From Gordonia sp. PDNC005 (GTDB lineage: Bacteria > Actinomycetota > Actinomycetes > Mycobacteriales > Mycobacteriaceae), in the NCBI RefSeq assembly GCF_016919385.1, contig NZ_CP070351.1:1488001-1552000 (forward strand): 64,000 bases of DNA, in the 5' to 3' direction. Made by a program: the position numbers and the translations under genes. Positions 10,165-19,450 of this stretch are shown one piece after another. How positions within the stretch are numbered: position 1 is the first letter of the stretch; the number at the start of each line of letters is the position of its first letter. Under the pieces are notes generated by a model. That model worked only from the letters and a program-made list of their open reading frames with translations. It ran no database searches and was not told the DNA's origin.

Positions 10165-11321
10165 CGGACGCCGCCGAAGGTCTCGAAGTGGATCCGATCG
10201 GCTGGCACGTCGCGCCCGACCAGCGCGTCGCGGACGGCACTCATGAAGCCCGTCGGACCGCATACGAGTGCGGTCGCCGATGAGTCGACCGGGACGTCCG
10301 CCAGATCGATGAGCCCGATGCGGGTCCGCGGTTCTGCGCTGACCCCGTGCTCGTACCACTGGTACAACGTGCCGCCGGGAAGCTGTGCCACCAGTTCGCC
10401 GAGTTCCCCACGATGGGGCTGACGTGCGCGTGACCGGTCGGCGTGCATCACCTGCACCGGCCGAGTGTCCCCGGTCCGGACCAGATGATGCAGGATGCCG
10501 ATCATCGGCGTGCAGCCGATGCCCGCCGACGCGAGGAGGAGGGGCCGGTCGTCGTCGGGGAGGGTCAGGTCTCCGAACGGAGTGCTCACAGTCAGATCGT
10601 CACCTGCGAAAGTGTGCTCATGCAGCCAAGATGACACCTCGCCGTCGAGTTTGACGCTGAATCGCCAGGTCGGCGCGTCTGAGGCGCCGGTCAGGCTGTA
10701 TTGGCGAATCTGGTGTGCGCCGTCTGCGAGCGGAACTTGAACGGACACGTACTGGCCGGGAGTGAAGCTGGGCAGCGCATCGTCGTCGCGTGAGACCACC
10801 GTGAACGACACGGCGTCCGGGGAGATCTGGTCGCGCTCTACGACGCGCACCGTGCGCCACACCTCGCCGGGGGCGACGCCGACAGTGGAGTACAGCTCGT
10901 TCTCACGCCTGATCAGGACGTGGGCCATCTCCCAATAGAGTTCGTCCCATGCCGCGGCGACTTCGGGTGTGACGGCGTCGCCGAGGATGTCGACGATCGC
11001 GGCGAACAGGTGCTCGTGCACGATCGGGTACTGACCGGCGACGACGCCGAGCGACGCGTGCTTGTGCGCGATCCGCTCGATGATCGTCCGCTGGAGCTCC
11101 CGGTCCGGCTCGCATTGCAGGCGGGCGAACGCCGCGATCGACCCGGCCAAGACCATCGGCTGCGAACCGTTCTTCTGATTGGTGCGGTTGAAGAGGTCCG
11201 ACAGGAGTTCGGGGTGGGCGGCGAACATGCGTCGATAGAAGTTCTCGGTGATTGCGCCGAGGGCGCCCTCGACTGCAGGCAGTGTCGCTTCGAGCGTGGT
11301 GCGGGTGTCGTTCGAGATCAT
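10161..11321 (-). CDS. hmp: Flavohaemoprotein (nitric oxide dioxygenase)
   Basis: The 386-aa protein has the three-domain layout of Hmp. A globin domain (1-~140) carries the B10 Tyr (NFYRRMF) and proximal His (AHKHASLGV). An FAD domain has the RQYSLT motif. An NAD(P)H-binding domain contains ASAGIGCTPM and ALVCGPTGFM. It converts NO and O2 to nitrate with NAD(P)H. ATG 11321 has AAGGA within a few bases and a second AAGGAG ~11 nt upstream. The downstream membrane protein overlaps by 4 nt. A DosR-like box and inverted repeats lie in the upstream gap, fitting hypoxia or NO control. Confidence 0.92.
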   Translation of the reverse strand: MISNDTRTTLEATLPAVEGALGAITENFYRRMFAAHPELLSDLFNRTNQKNGSQPMVLAGSIAAFARLQCEPDRELQRTIIERIAHKHASLGVVAGQYPIVHEHLFAAIVDILGDAVTPEVAAAWDELYWEMAHVLIRRENELYSTVGVAPGEVWRTVRVVERDQISPDAVSFTVVSRDDDALPSFTPGQYVSVQVPLADGAHQIRQYSLTGASDAPTWRFSVKLDGEVSSWLHEHTFAGDDLTVSTPFGDLTLPDDDRPLLLASAGIGCTPMIGILHHLVRTGDTRPVQVMHADRSRARQPHRGELGELVAQLPGGTLYQWYEHGVSAEPRTRIGLIDLADVPVDSSATALVCGPTGFMSAVRDALVGRDVPADRIHFETFGGVR

Positions 11322-11427
11322 GTCCTTCAGGACTCCTTGCTAGTCGATCCGCGGGAGCGGAGGCGACGCGCGGGCCGCCCGAATCGATCTGAGCACGAAG
11401 GCGAGCAAGGGCACTACGGAACGTGTT

Positions 11428-11445
11428 GCAGGTCGCATGACCTGC
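11428..11445. promoter_or_regulatory. Inverted repeat upstream of hmp, possible operator
   Basis: GCAGGTC and GACCTGC (7-bp perfect arms) flank the spacer GCAT. The site lies about 107 bp upstream of the hmp start, between it and the DosR-like box, a sensible place for a repressor operator near the transcription start. No matching regulator is recognised. Confidence 0.4.
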
Positions 11446-11477
11446 GACGATGTCGGGACAATCGGTCCAATGCCCTA

Positions 11478-11491
11478 GGGGCGAAAGTCCC
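11478..11491. promoter_or_regulatory. DosR (DevR)-like box upstream of hmp
   Basis: On the minus strand the site reads GGGACTTTCGCCCC, matching 12 of 14 positions of the DosR core GGGACTWWAGTCCC. It lies about 157 bp upstream of the hmp start codon in a 195-bp gap. A second inverted repeat, CTACTAC-GACAA-GTAGTAG (11491-11509), abuts it next to the trkA stop codon. Confidence 0.5.
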
Positions 11492-11516
11492 TACTACGAC
11501 AAGTAGTAGTTCGCGG

Positions 11517-12179
11517 TCACACCGGGAGCTGCATCACGCGGTGCAGCTCTGCCTCGGATTCCTCCGGAGCGACGAAGACGAGCTCGTCGCCGCCTTCGAG
11601 TGAGTCGTCGGGCTGCGGGACGATCACTCGCTTGCCTCGAATGATCGCGACGAGTGCGACGTCGTGCGGGAGATGCAGCCGCCGGACGGCCTTGCCCGCG
11701 AGGGGAGTGTCGTCCGGCAGGGTCAGCTCGACGAGGTTCGCCTGTCCTTGACGGAATGTCATCAGTCGGACGAGGTCGCCGACCGAGACCGCCTCTTCGA
11801 CGAGCGACGCGAGCATTCGCGGTGTCGACACGGCGACGTCGACACCCCAGTCTTCGTTGAAGAGCCATTCGTTCCGCGGATCGTTGACTCGAGCGACCAC
11901 GCGGTTCACCGCGAACTCGGTGGTGGCGAGGAGGCTCACGACAAGATTCGCCTTGTCGTCGCCTGTCGCAGCGACCATGACGTCGAACGTCTGCAACCGG
12001 GTGCGTTCGAGGTCGTCGAGCTCACACGCGTCGGCGTGGACCCAGACGGCACCTGCAACGGCCTCTCTGTCGATGTGCGACGGGTCCTTCTCGAACAGAG
12101 TCACATCGTGCTCGTTGAGCAGCAGTTCCCGGGCGATGGCTCGACCGACTGCGCCGGCTCCGGCGATGGCGACCTTCAC
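11517..12179 (-). CDS. trkA: TrkA-family potassium uptake regulatory subunit (CeoC type)
   Basis: A 220-aa RCK protein with an N-terminal Rossmann domain (VAIAGAGAVGRAIA, with the acidic FEKD after strand 2 that favours NAD(H)) and a C-terminal RCK_C domain (~140-220). It gates potassium transporters in response to nucleotides. It lies 6 nt downstream of the second trkA gene and corresponds to Rv2692. The pair is divergent from a KimA-like potassium importer, so both probably regulate K+ uptake. Confidence 0.9.
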   Translation of the reverse strand: MKVAIAGAGAVGRAIARELLLNEHDVTLFEKDPSHIDREAVAGAVWVHADACELDDLERTRLQTFDVMVAATGDDKANLVVSLLATTEFAVNRVVARVNDPRNEWLFNEDWGVDVAVSTPRMLASLVEEAVSVGDLVRLMTFRQGQANLVELTLPDDTPLAGKAVRRLHLPHDVALVAIIRGKRVIVPQPDDSLEGGDELVFVAPEESEAELHRVMQLPV

Positions 12180-12185
12180 AGTTCT

Positions 12186-12845
12186 CTACTCCCCGAACTC
12201 GGCGGCCGCGACGGCTCGCGCGTTGTCGACGTTTGCGGCGGGTGTCGCCACGTACAACTCGTCGTCCTGCTGAATGACGGTCCGCGGCTCCGGCAGCACC
12301 GGGCGTCCCAAGCGATGCAGGAAGGCGATCCGGGCACCTGTCTGCTCCTGGAACTTCTGGCAGTCCACACCCACCCACGACTCGTGGAACGGCAGGACGA
12401 TCATCGCGAGGGAACCCGACGGGTCGTTCCAGACCGACGTCTCAGCCGTCTCACCGAGCGCGGAGACGAAGCGTTCCGTCGTCCACGGCACCGTGGCCAC
12501 GGTCGGGATCCCGAGACGTTCGTAAACGGCGGCGCGCTTCGCGTCGTAGATGCGGGCGACGACGCGATTCACGCCGAACGTCTCGCGTGCGACGCGCGCC
12601 GAGATGATGTTGGAATTGTCACCGGACGAGACTGCGGCGAACGCGTCTGCCTCCGCGATGCCCGCCTCGGCGAGCACATCACGGTCGAAACCGACACCGA
12701 GCACGGTGCGCCCCCGGAAGTCGTCGCCGAGTCGGCGGAACGCCGATGAGTTCCGGTCGATGACGACGACCTCGTGTCCACGCCCGGACATGGCGACTGC
12801 CAGGGCAGATCCGACTCGGCCGCAGCCCATGATGATCACACGCAC
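12186..12845 (-). CDS. trkA: TrkA-family potassium uptake regulatory subunit (CeoB type)
   Basis: This 219-aa paralogue of the neighbouring gene corresponds to Rv2691. The Rossmann motif VIIMGCGRVGSALA starts the protein and VVIDRN follows strand 2. The RCK_C domain occupies the last ~75 residues. GTG 12845 was chosen because the family begins directly before the first strand; TAACGT (12859-12854) is 8 nt upstream, suggesting a leaderless message. It is divergent from the KimA-like gene with 77 bp between the starts. Confidence 0.9.
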   Translation of the reverse strand: MRVIIMGCGRVGSALAVAMSGRGHEVVVIDRNSSAFRRLGDDFRGRTVLGVGFDRDVLAEAGIAEADAFAAVSSGDNSNIISARVARETFGVNRVVARIYDAKRAAVYERLGIPTVATVPWTTERFVSALGETAETSVWNDPSGSLAMIVLPFHESWVGVDCQKFQEQTGARIAFLHRLGRPVLPEPRTVIQQDDELYVATPAANVDNARAVAAAEFGE

Positions 12846-12922
12846 GATGGGAGACGTTACTTCTCGCAGCGCGAATTCGCACCCCGGTGGTACGCGAAGA
12901 GGGGACGGCTTAGTGTTGCGGA

Positions 12923-14944
12923 GTGTCAACGATGTCGAAGGTGTCTGTCGGTGCCAAGCGCTTGCTCCTGGGTCGCCCGTTTCGCAGCGACCGCCTGGGG
13001 CACACTCTGCTGCCCAAGCGAATCGCCCTTCCGGTGTTCGCCTCCGACGCCATGTCGTCGGTGGCGTACGCACCGCAGGAGATCTTCCTCGTCCTCTCCG
13101 TTGCAGGTCTGAGTGCCATCGCGCTCGCCCCGTGGGTCGGTGTAGCCGTTGCCGTCGTGATGGTGGTCGTGGTGGCCAGCTACCGCCAGAACGTGCACGC
13201 GTACCCGTCCGGAGGCGGCGATTACGAAGTCGCGACAGTCAACCTCGGCCCCAACGCGGGGCTGACGGTCGCTGCGGCGTTGCTGGTCGACTACGTGTTG
13301 ACCGTCGCCGTGTCGATCACGTCGGCAGCGGAGAACATCGGCTCGGCGATCCCGTTCGTCCACGAACACAAGGTGCTGTTCTGCGTCATGGCGATCGCTC
13401 TGATCGCCGCAGTGAACCTCCGTGGCATCAAGGAGTCGGGTGCGGTCCTGGCCATCCCGACATACGCGTTCATCTTCGGTGTCGCCGCCATGCTGATCTG
13501 GGGATTCGTGAAGATCTTTGTGCTGGGCGACACCGTGACGGCGGAGACCAGCAAGTACGACATCGTCCCGGAACAGGACCATCTGATGGGCTTGGCGATG
13601 GTGTTCCTCGTCGCCAGGGCCTTCTCCTCCGGTTGTGCTGCGCTGACCGGCGTGGAGGCCATCAGCAACGGTGTTCCCGCGTTCCAGAAGCCGAAGTCGC
13701 GCAATGCCGCCACCACGCTCCTCATGCTCGGAGCGTTCTCGATCCTCCTGCTGCTCGGCATCGTGATGCTCGCCCAGGAGATCGGGGCGAAGTACGTCCT
13801 GGACCCGGTGAAGGACCTGGCCGGCGTCCCGGAGGGATATCAGCAGAAGTCGATCATCGCGCAGATCGCCGAAGCCGTGTTCTCGGGCTTCCCGCCGGGC
13901 TTCTACGCGATCGCCGTCGTCACCGCACTCATCCTGATGTTGGCGGCTAACACCGCCTTCAACGGTTTCCCGGTCCTCGGTTCGGTGCTGGCGCAGGACC
14001 GGTTCCTGCCCCGTCAGCTGCACACTCGCGGCGATCGCCTCGCATTCTCGAACGGCATCGTGTTCCTCGCCATCGCCGCGGTCGGTTTTGTCGTCGCGTT
14101 CGGCGCCGAAGTGACCTCCCTGATCCAGCTGTACATCGTCGGCGTGTTCGTTTCGTTCACGCTCAGCCAGACCGGCATGGTCCGCCACTGGACGCGCCAT
14201 CTGAAGACCGAGACCGACCCCGACGCCCGGCGCCGCATGATCCGGTCCCGGATCATCAACGCCATCGGCATGGTCATGACGGGCACCGTTCTGGTGGTTG
14301 TGCTGATCACGAAGTTCACGGCCGGTGCATGGATGGCGATTCTCGCGATGGTGATCCTGTTCGTCGTGATGAAGCTCATCCACCGTCACTACTCGTCGGT
14401 GCAGCGTGAGCTGGACGAGGCTGTTGAAGCCGACGACGAGGTGCTGCCCAGCCGGACACACTCGATCGTGCTGGTCTCCACGCTGCACCTGCCCACCCGA
14501 CGGGCGCTTCGTTACGCCCGCGCGACTCGCCCCGACGTCCTCGAGGCGTTGACGGTGAACGTCGACGACCGTGAGACCCGCAAACTCGTGTCGGAATGGG
14601 AGGACAGCGACGTCACGGTTCCGCTCAAGGTGGTCGCGTCGCCGTATCGCGAAGTGACCCGACCGATCATCAGCTACGTCCGCCGCATCCGACGGGAGTC
14701 TCCGCGGGACGTCATCACCGTGTTCATCCCCGAGTACGTCGTCGGCCACTGGTGGGAGCAGATCCTGCACAACCAGTCGGCACTGCGCATCAAGACTCGT
14801 CTGCTGTTCGAGCCGGGGGTCATGGTGACGTCGGTTCCGTGGCAACTGTCCTCCTCGGAGGAACGCGGCAAGCGCATGCAGACCCGCTACATCGCGCCGG
14901 GCGACGTGCGCCGCGGTTTCACCTCGGAGGAGAAGACTCGGTGA
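12923..14944 (+). CDS. APC-superfamily potassium importer, KimA-like (Rv2690c homologue)
   Basis: A 673-aa protein with about 12 membrane helices followed by a ~170-residue cytoplasmic domain. The motif ALPVFASDAMSSVAYAPQEI resembles the signature of Bacillus KimA (YdaO), a high-affinity K+/H+ symporter controlled by c-di-AMP. Position beside two TrkA subunits supports potassium transport. GTG 12923 follows TAGTGT by 6 nt, so the transcript is probably leaderless, which leaves no room for the ydaO-type riboswitch found in firmicutes. The stop overlaps the next gene (GTGA). K+ specificity is inferred from family and context. Confidence 0.8.
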   Translation: MSTMSKVSVGAKRLLLGRPFRSDRLGHTLLPKRIALPVFASDAMSSVAYAPQEIFLVLSVAGLSAIALAPWVGVAVAVVMVVVVASYRQNVHAYPSGGGDYEVATVNLGPNAGLTVAAALLVDYVLTVAVSITSAAENIGSAIPFVHEHKVLFCVMAIALIAAVNLRGIKESGAVLAIPTYAFIFGVAAMLIWGFVKIFVLGDTVTAETSKYDIVPEQDHLMGLAMVFLVARAFSSGCAALTGVEAISNGVPAFQKPKSRNAATTLLMLGAFSILLLLGIVMLAQEIGAKYVLDPVKDLAGVPEGYQQKSIIAQIAEAVFSGFPPGFYAIAVVTALILMLAANTAFNGFPVLGSVLAQDRFLPRQLHTRGDRLAFSNGIVFLAIAAVGFVVAFGAEVTSLIQLYIVGVFVSFTLSQTGMVRHWTRHLKTETDPDARRRMIRSRIINAIGMVMTGTVLVVVLITKFTAGAWMAILAMVILFVVMKLIHRHYSSVQRELDEAVEADDEVLPSRTHSIVLVSTLHLPTRRALRYARATRPDVLEALTVNVDDRETRKLVSEWEDSDVTVPLKVVASPYREVTRPIISYVRRIRRESPRDVITVFIPEYVVGHWWEQILHNQSALRIKTRLLFEPGVMVTSVPWQLSSSEERGKRMQTRYIAPGDVRRGFTSEEKTR

Positions 14945-16203
14945 CCGAACTCGAACTGGACGTGACCGGCTACGCGAACGGCGGATCCGGAATCGCGCGC
15001 CACAACGGCCGCGTCGTGTTCGTCGCAGGTGCACTGCCGGGCGAGCGGGTCCGAGTGAACGTCACCGACGATTCACGTGCCTCGTACGCCAAGGCTTCGG
15101 TCATCGACGTCCTCGACGCGAGTGCGCACCGCGTGGATCCGCTCTGCCCGGCGGCCGCGGCCGGAGCGGGCTGTTGTGACCTGTCATTCGTCGACCCGGC
15201 ATACGCGCGGGAACTCGGCGCGGACGCGCTGGGCGACGTGCTCCGCCGGATCGGCGGATTCGGAGAGGCGACACCGCCGCCGACGGTCGACCCGCTCGGC
15301 GACGATCCGACCGGCTGGCGGGTCCGCACGCGTCTGGCGGTGGGCCCGGACGGGGTCGTCGGCCTTCGTGGACGACGGTCGTCCGACCTGGTGACGACGC
15401 CGTGCGCGGGTCCGGTCGCCGGACTTCTCGACGGTCTCGACGGATTGGGCGGCGAGGTCGGCACCGAACTCGTCCTCGCGTCCGACAGCCACGGCACCCG
15501 ACACATCGCGGAACTGTCTGCGCCCGTCGACCGGCGGGGGAAGGGCGGACGCGGCAAGGATCGTCGAGGGCGTGCTCAGCGGAGCCGTTCGGCGCACAGT
15601 GCCCCACGGTCGGTGCGCACCGTCCAGGGCGACGCGCACGCGGTGCAGACCATCGGCGAGCGCACGTGGACCGTTCCCGTCGCCGGCTTCTGGCAGGCGC
15701 ACCGCAACGCGCCCGCTGCCTACACGCGGGCCGCGTTGGAGCTCATCACAGGTGTCGGGTTGTCCGGCGACGTTCACGTGTGGGACCTCTACGGCGGCGT
15801 CGGAGTGTTCAGTGCGTCACTGCTCGACGGCGCTGTCGGCCTCACCGTGCGCGGCGTTGATCTGGTCGACACCGATCCGGGTGCGCTCGCGGCAGCCGAG
15901 CGTGCGCTCGCTGCCGACCCCGTTGAGATCCATCGGGGTGCAGTGGCGGATGTGGTCTCGAGCCTTCACGCGCCGGACCTGGTGATCTCCGATCCGCCCC
16001 GGTCAGGTGCCGGTGCGGACGTCGTCGACGCGATCGTCGCCGCCGAACCCGGAGTCGTGGTCCACGTCGGATGCGACGCGGCGGCGTTCGCCCGCGATCT
16101 CGGACGGTTTGCGACGCTCGGTTACACCGTGCGCGAATGGCGTGCGTTCGATGCGTTCCCGATGACACATCATGTGGAGGGCATCGCGGTTCTCACGCGA
16201 TGA
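14941..16203 (+). CDS. TrmA/RumA-type RNA (uracil-5)-methyltransferase
   Basis: A 420-aa SAM-dependent enzyme equivalent to Rv2689c. An N-terminal TRAM domain (1-~55) binds RNA. A Cys cluster around [11 protein letters not shown] may hold the Fe-S cluster of RumA-like enzymes. The C-terminal Rossmann domain has the SAM motif [20 protein letters not shown], and the catalytic Cys in [14 protein letters not shown]. The target is a uridine in rRNA or tRNA. A highly basic insertion (about residues 198-225, rich in Arg, Lys and Gly) separates the central region from the catalytic domain. Start GTG 14941 overlaps the K+ importer stop. Confidence 0.82.
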   Translation: MTELELDVTGYANGGSGIARHNGRVVFVAGALPGERVRVNVTDDSRASYAKASVIDVLDASAHRVDPLCPAAAAGAGCCDLSFVDPAYARELGADALGDVLRRIGGFGEATPPPTVDPLGDDPTGWRVRTRLAVGPDGVVGLRGRRSSDLVTTPCAGPVAGLLDGLDGLGGEVGTELVLASDSHGTRHIAELSAPVDRRGKGGRGKDRRGRAQRSRSAHSAPRSVRTVQGDAHAVQTIGERTWTVPVAGFWQAHRNAPAAYTRAALELITGVGLSGDVHVWDLYGGVGVFSASLLDGAVGLTVRGVDLVDTDPGALAAAERALAADPVEIHRGAVADVVSSLHAPDLVISDPPRSGAGADVVDAIVAAEPGVVVHVGCDAAAFARDLGRFATLGYTVREWRAFDAFPMTHHVEGIAVLTR

Positions 16204-16279
16204 CGGTAGTTCCGTAGACTGGTTCGAGCGCACCGGCCGTGACCGCGGACCGTGCAGGACGAGGGTGAGGAGACACTCG

Positions 16280-18163
16280 ATGGGTGTGTTGGATCGAGTC
16301 GATTCGCCTGCGGACGTGCGGGCGCTGTCGCCTGCCGACCTCGAGAAGCTGGCGACCGAGATCCGCGCGTTCCTCATCGAGAAGGTCGCCGCGACCGGCG
16401 GTCACCTCGGTCCCAACCTCGGTGTCGTAGAATTGACGCTCTCGATTCACCGTGTGTTCGAGTCGCCGACCGATCCGATCCTGTTCGACACCGGACACCA
16501 GTGTTATGTCCACAAGATCGTGACCGGTCGCAAGGGCAAGTTCGACACCCTCCGCCAGCGCGACGGCCTGACCGGTTACCAGGACCGTGCCGAGAGCCCG
16601 CACGACTGGATCGAGTCGTCGCACGCGTCGGCCGCACTGTCGAACGCGGACGGGCTGTCGAAGGCCTTCGAGCTCACCGACCAGGAGCGCACTGTCGTCG
16701 CAGTCGTCGGAGACGGCGCGCTCACTGGCGGCATGTGCTGGGAGGCGCTCAACAACATCGCCGACGGCCATCGCCCCGTGGTGATCGTCGTCAACGACAA
16801 CGGACGCTCCTACGCTCCGACGATCGGCGGCCTCGCCAAGAACTTGTCCGCGCTGCGCCTGCAGCCGGGCTACGAACGGTTCCTCACCGGCGGGCGACGT
16901 GCCCTCCGCGGCCTCCCAGTGGTCGGGGACGCCACCTATGCCGTCCTGCACGGGATGAAGAGCGGTGTCAAAGACCTCGTGTCCCCGCAGGCCATGTTCG
17001 CCGATCTCGGTCTCAAGTATGTCGGTCCCGTCGACGGTCACGACCTCCAGGAGATGGAGGGCGCTCTGCGACGCGCGAAGGCGTTCGGTGGACCGGTCAT
17101 CGTGCATGCCGTGACCCGCAAGGGCAACGGCTATGCGCCGGCCGAGAACGACGAGGCCGAGCAGATGCATGCGACCGCCAAGATGGACCCGGCGACGGGC
17201 AAGGCCACGTCGGTGCCGCCGCAGGACTGGACATCGGTGTTCTCGTCGGCCCTCGTGCAGGAGGGTGCACGACGTCCCGAGATCGTTGCGATCACCGCCG
17301 CGATGCCCGGGCCCACTGGTCTCGCGGCATTCGGTGAGAAGTTCCCCGAGCGCATGTTCGACGTCGGCATCGCCGAACAGCACGGGATGGCGTCGGCCGC
17401 CGGTCTGGCTCTCGGCGGCATGCACCCGGTCCTGGCGATCTACGCCACGTTCCTCAACCGCGCGTTCGATCAACTGTTGATGGACGTCGCGCTGCTCAAG
17501 CTGCCCATGACGCTGGTCCTCGACCGCGCGGGCATCACCGGCCCGGACGGACCGAGTCACCACGGCATGTGGGACCTGTCCCTGATGTCGTTGATCCCCG
17601 GCCTCAAGGTGGCTGCGCCCCGCGACGCGATCAGGGTCCGCGAAGAGCTTTCGGAGGCTCTCGACACAGCTGACGGCCCGACTGCGGTCCGCTACTCGAA
17701 GGGCGCCGTTCCCGCTGACATCCCTGCGGTCGCCCGTCTCGACGACGGTGTCGACGTTCTCGCGGGCGACCGTGACGGCAGTGCAGATGTGCTGATCGTC
17801 GGCGTCGGTGCGTTCGCTCAGTTGGCGCTCGACACGGCCGTCGGACTTTCTGAGCACGGCGTGACCGCGACCGTCGTCGACCCGCGGTGGGTGCTTCCGG
17901 TTCCCGCATCGATCACCGATCTGGCGCGGAGCCACCGACTCGTTGTGACGTTGGAGGACAGCGGCGTTCAGGGCGGTGTCGGTTCAGCCGTCACCCGTGC
18001 GGTGTCGGAAGCAGGTGTCGGGACACCGGTGATCCAGCGTGGAGTCCCGCAGAAGTTCATTCTGCACTCCACCCGAGAGCAGATCCTCGCCGATATCGGT
18101 CTCACCTCCGGCGACCTCGTCGAGTCGATCGCCAAAGCTCTCACGGGAGCTCCTTTGTCCTGA
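16280..18163 (+). CDS. dxs: 1-deoxy-D-xylulose-5-phosphate synthase
   Basis: A 627-aa thiamine-diphosphate enzyme that condenses pyruvate and glyceraldehyde-3-phosphate, the first step of the MEP isoprenoid pathway (decaprenyl phosphate, menaquinone, carotenoids). Conserved features are [16 protein letters not shown] near the N-terminus, the ThDP/Mg site [17 protein letters not shown], the pyrimidine-domain [15 protein letters not shown] and the C-terminal transketolase domain. ATG 16280 has GAGGAG 8 nt upstream. A possible -10 (TAGACT, 16215-16220) would give a ~55-nt leader. Confidence 0.97.
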   Translation: MGVLDRVDSPADVRALSPADLEKLATEIRAFLIEKVAATGGHLGPNLGVVELTLSIHRVFESPTDPILFDTGHQCYVHKIVTGRKGKFDTLRQRDGLTGYQDRAESPHDWIESSHASAALSNADGLSKAFELTDQERTVVAVVGDGALTGGMCWEALNNIADGHRPVVIVVNDNGRSYAPTIGGLAKNLSALRLQPGYERFLTGGRRALRGLPVVGDATYAVLHGMKSGVKDLVSPQAMFADLGLKYVGPVDGHDLQEMEGALRRAKAFGGPVIVHAVTRKGNGYAPAENDEAEQMHATAKMDPATGKATSVPPQDWTSVFSSALVQEGARRPEIVAITAAMPGPTGLAAFGEKFPERMFDVGIAEQHGMASAAGLALGGMHPVLAIYATFLNRAFDQLLMDVALLKLPMTLVLDRAGITGPDGPSHHGMWDLSLMSLIPGLKVAAPRDAIRVREELSEALDTADGPTAVRYSKGAVPADIPAVARLDDGVDVLAGDRDGSADVLIVGVGAFAQLALDTAVGLSEHGVTATVVDPRWVLPVPASITDLARSHRLVVTLEDSGVQGGVGSAVTRAVSEAGVGTPVIQRGVPQKFILHSTREQILADIGLTSGDLVESIAKALTGAPLS

Positions 18164-18235
18164 CGGCGTAGCCTTTGGCAACGTTGGCGGCGTTTTCGCT
18201 GCCCACAACCGGAATCGCCGCGAACGTTCGACGGC

Positions 18236-19450
18236 TCAGGGCAGCGCGGCTGCGATCGCCTCGGCGGTGAGTTCGATCTGCCACGGACGTGCGCCGAGTT
18301 CGGCGAGCCGTTGCGCGACACTGCTGTCCGGACGAACCCCGTCCCAACACAGGTCTCGGATCACGTTCGGCGACAGCAGATTCTCGGTCGGAATCCCGAT
18401 CGTCTCCGACAGTTCTTTCACGGCGGGGCGAACGGCCTTCGCGCGCGCTGCGGGCACCGGATGCTTGGGTTCCCACCGGTTGATCGGGGGGACTCCGGTC
18501 TGTGGGGCCCGCTTGGTCGGGAGTTCCTTGTCGGACAGATCCTGGGCGCGGCGGACCGCTCGCATCCAGATGTCGGCCTGGCGTCGCTGGCGGGGCCCGG
18601 AGAACACCGGCAGTGACGTGAGTTCGGCAGTGTTGCGGGGCGCCGACTTCGCGGCGTTGACGATCGCGGCGTCGGGCAGGACTCGGCTGGGCGCGACATC
18701 GCGGCGTCGCGCGACCTCTTCGCGTTCGGTCCACAACTCACGGACGACGGCGTACTCCCGAGTACTTTTGAGCGTGTTCAGATTCGACGTGCGACGCCAC
18801 CGCTCGGGCTTCGGTTCGGGTGCCGGGCGAGCGAGTACGGCGGCGAACTCCTGCGCGGCCCACGTCTCGCGCCCGGCCTCACGCAGTGCCGCCGACACGG
18901 CATCGCGGAGTTCAACGAGGACCTCGACGTCGAGCGCGGCGTAATTGAGCCAGTCGTCGGGAAGCGGCCGCCGCGACCAGTCGGCCGCACCGTGGCCTTT
19001 GGCCAGTCCCAGATGCAGGAAGCCCGCCACCATCGCGGCGAGATTCACTTTGGGGACGTTCAGAAGGCGGCCGGCGAGTTCGGTGTCGAAGACGCTCTCG
19101 CACACGAAACCGAGCTCACGCAGGCAGGGGAGGTCCTGATCCGCGGCGTGCAGGATCCACTGCGGGCCCGTCAGCACATCGATCACCGGTGCGAGGGCGT
19201 CGGGGTGATCGATCGGGTCTAGAAGGAAACTTCCCGACCCTGTTCGACGCAGCTGGATCAAATACGCGCGCTGGGAGTAACGGAAACCACTGGCGCGCTC
19301 GGTGTCGACGGCGATCGGACCGGTGCCTGCGGCCAGTCGGGCGGCGGCGGCGGCGAACTCCTCGGGAGTGGTGAGGACGTCGGGCACCCCGTCGCGCGGC
19401 CGAGTCAGCGGCGTGACCGACTCGTCCGGCTCGGTGATGTCGGCGCCCAC
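18236..19450 (-). CDS. Ribonuclease D family 3'-5' exonuclease with HRDC domain
   Basis: A 404-aa protein corresponding to Rv2681. The DEDDy exonuclease domain has IAVDTERASGFRY (motif I), HAADQDLPCL (motif II) and YAALDVEVLVEL (motif III). A central HRDC domain follows (about 215-300) and a C-terminal helical region ends the protein. It would trim the 3' ends of structured RNAs such as tRNA precursors. GTG 19450 overlaps the TAG of the DUF3000 gene by one base, so the genes are coupled. A 72-bp gap to the convergent dxs holds no clear terminator. Confidence 0.85.
   Translation of the reverse strand: MGADITEPDESVTPLTRPRDGVPDVLTTPEEFAAAAARLAAGTGPIAVDTERASGFRYSQRAYLIQLRRTGSGSFLLDPIDHPDALAPVIDVLTGPQWILHAADQDLPCLRELGFVCESVFDTELAGRLLNVPKVNLAAMVAGFLHLGLAKGHGAADWSRRPLPDDWLNYAALDVEVLVELRDAVSAALREAGRETWAAQEFAAVLARPAPEPKPERWRRTSNLNTLKSTREYAVVRELWTEREEVARRRDVAPSRVLPDAAIVNAAKSAPRNTAELTSLPVFSGPRQRRQADIWMRAVRRAQDLSDKELPTKRAPQTGVPPINRWEPKHPVPAARAKAVRPAVKELSETIGIPTENLLSPNVIRDLCWDGVRPDSSVAQRLAELGARPWQIELTAEAIAAALP

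Noticed and set aside
12846..12922. Possible ydaO-type c-di-AMP riboswitch before the KimA-like gene
   Set aside because: The gap is 77 bp, shared by two divergent promoters, and the -10 lies 6 nt from the start codon, leaving no leader RNA.
12926..15034. A 702-codon open frame on the minus strand opposite the KimA-like gene
   Set aside because: It is low-complexity (His, Arg and Asp rich), has no domain, and lies opposite an unmistakable membrane protein. Long antisense frames are expected in high-GC DNA.
18221..18230. CGAACGTTCG palindrome considered as a LexA box
   Set aside because: The half-sites abut with no 4-nt spacer, and the site lies between convergent genes rather than in a promoter.
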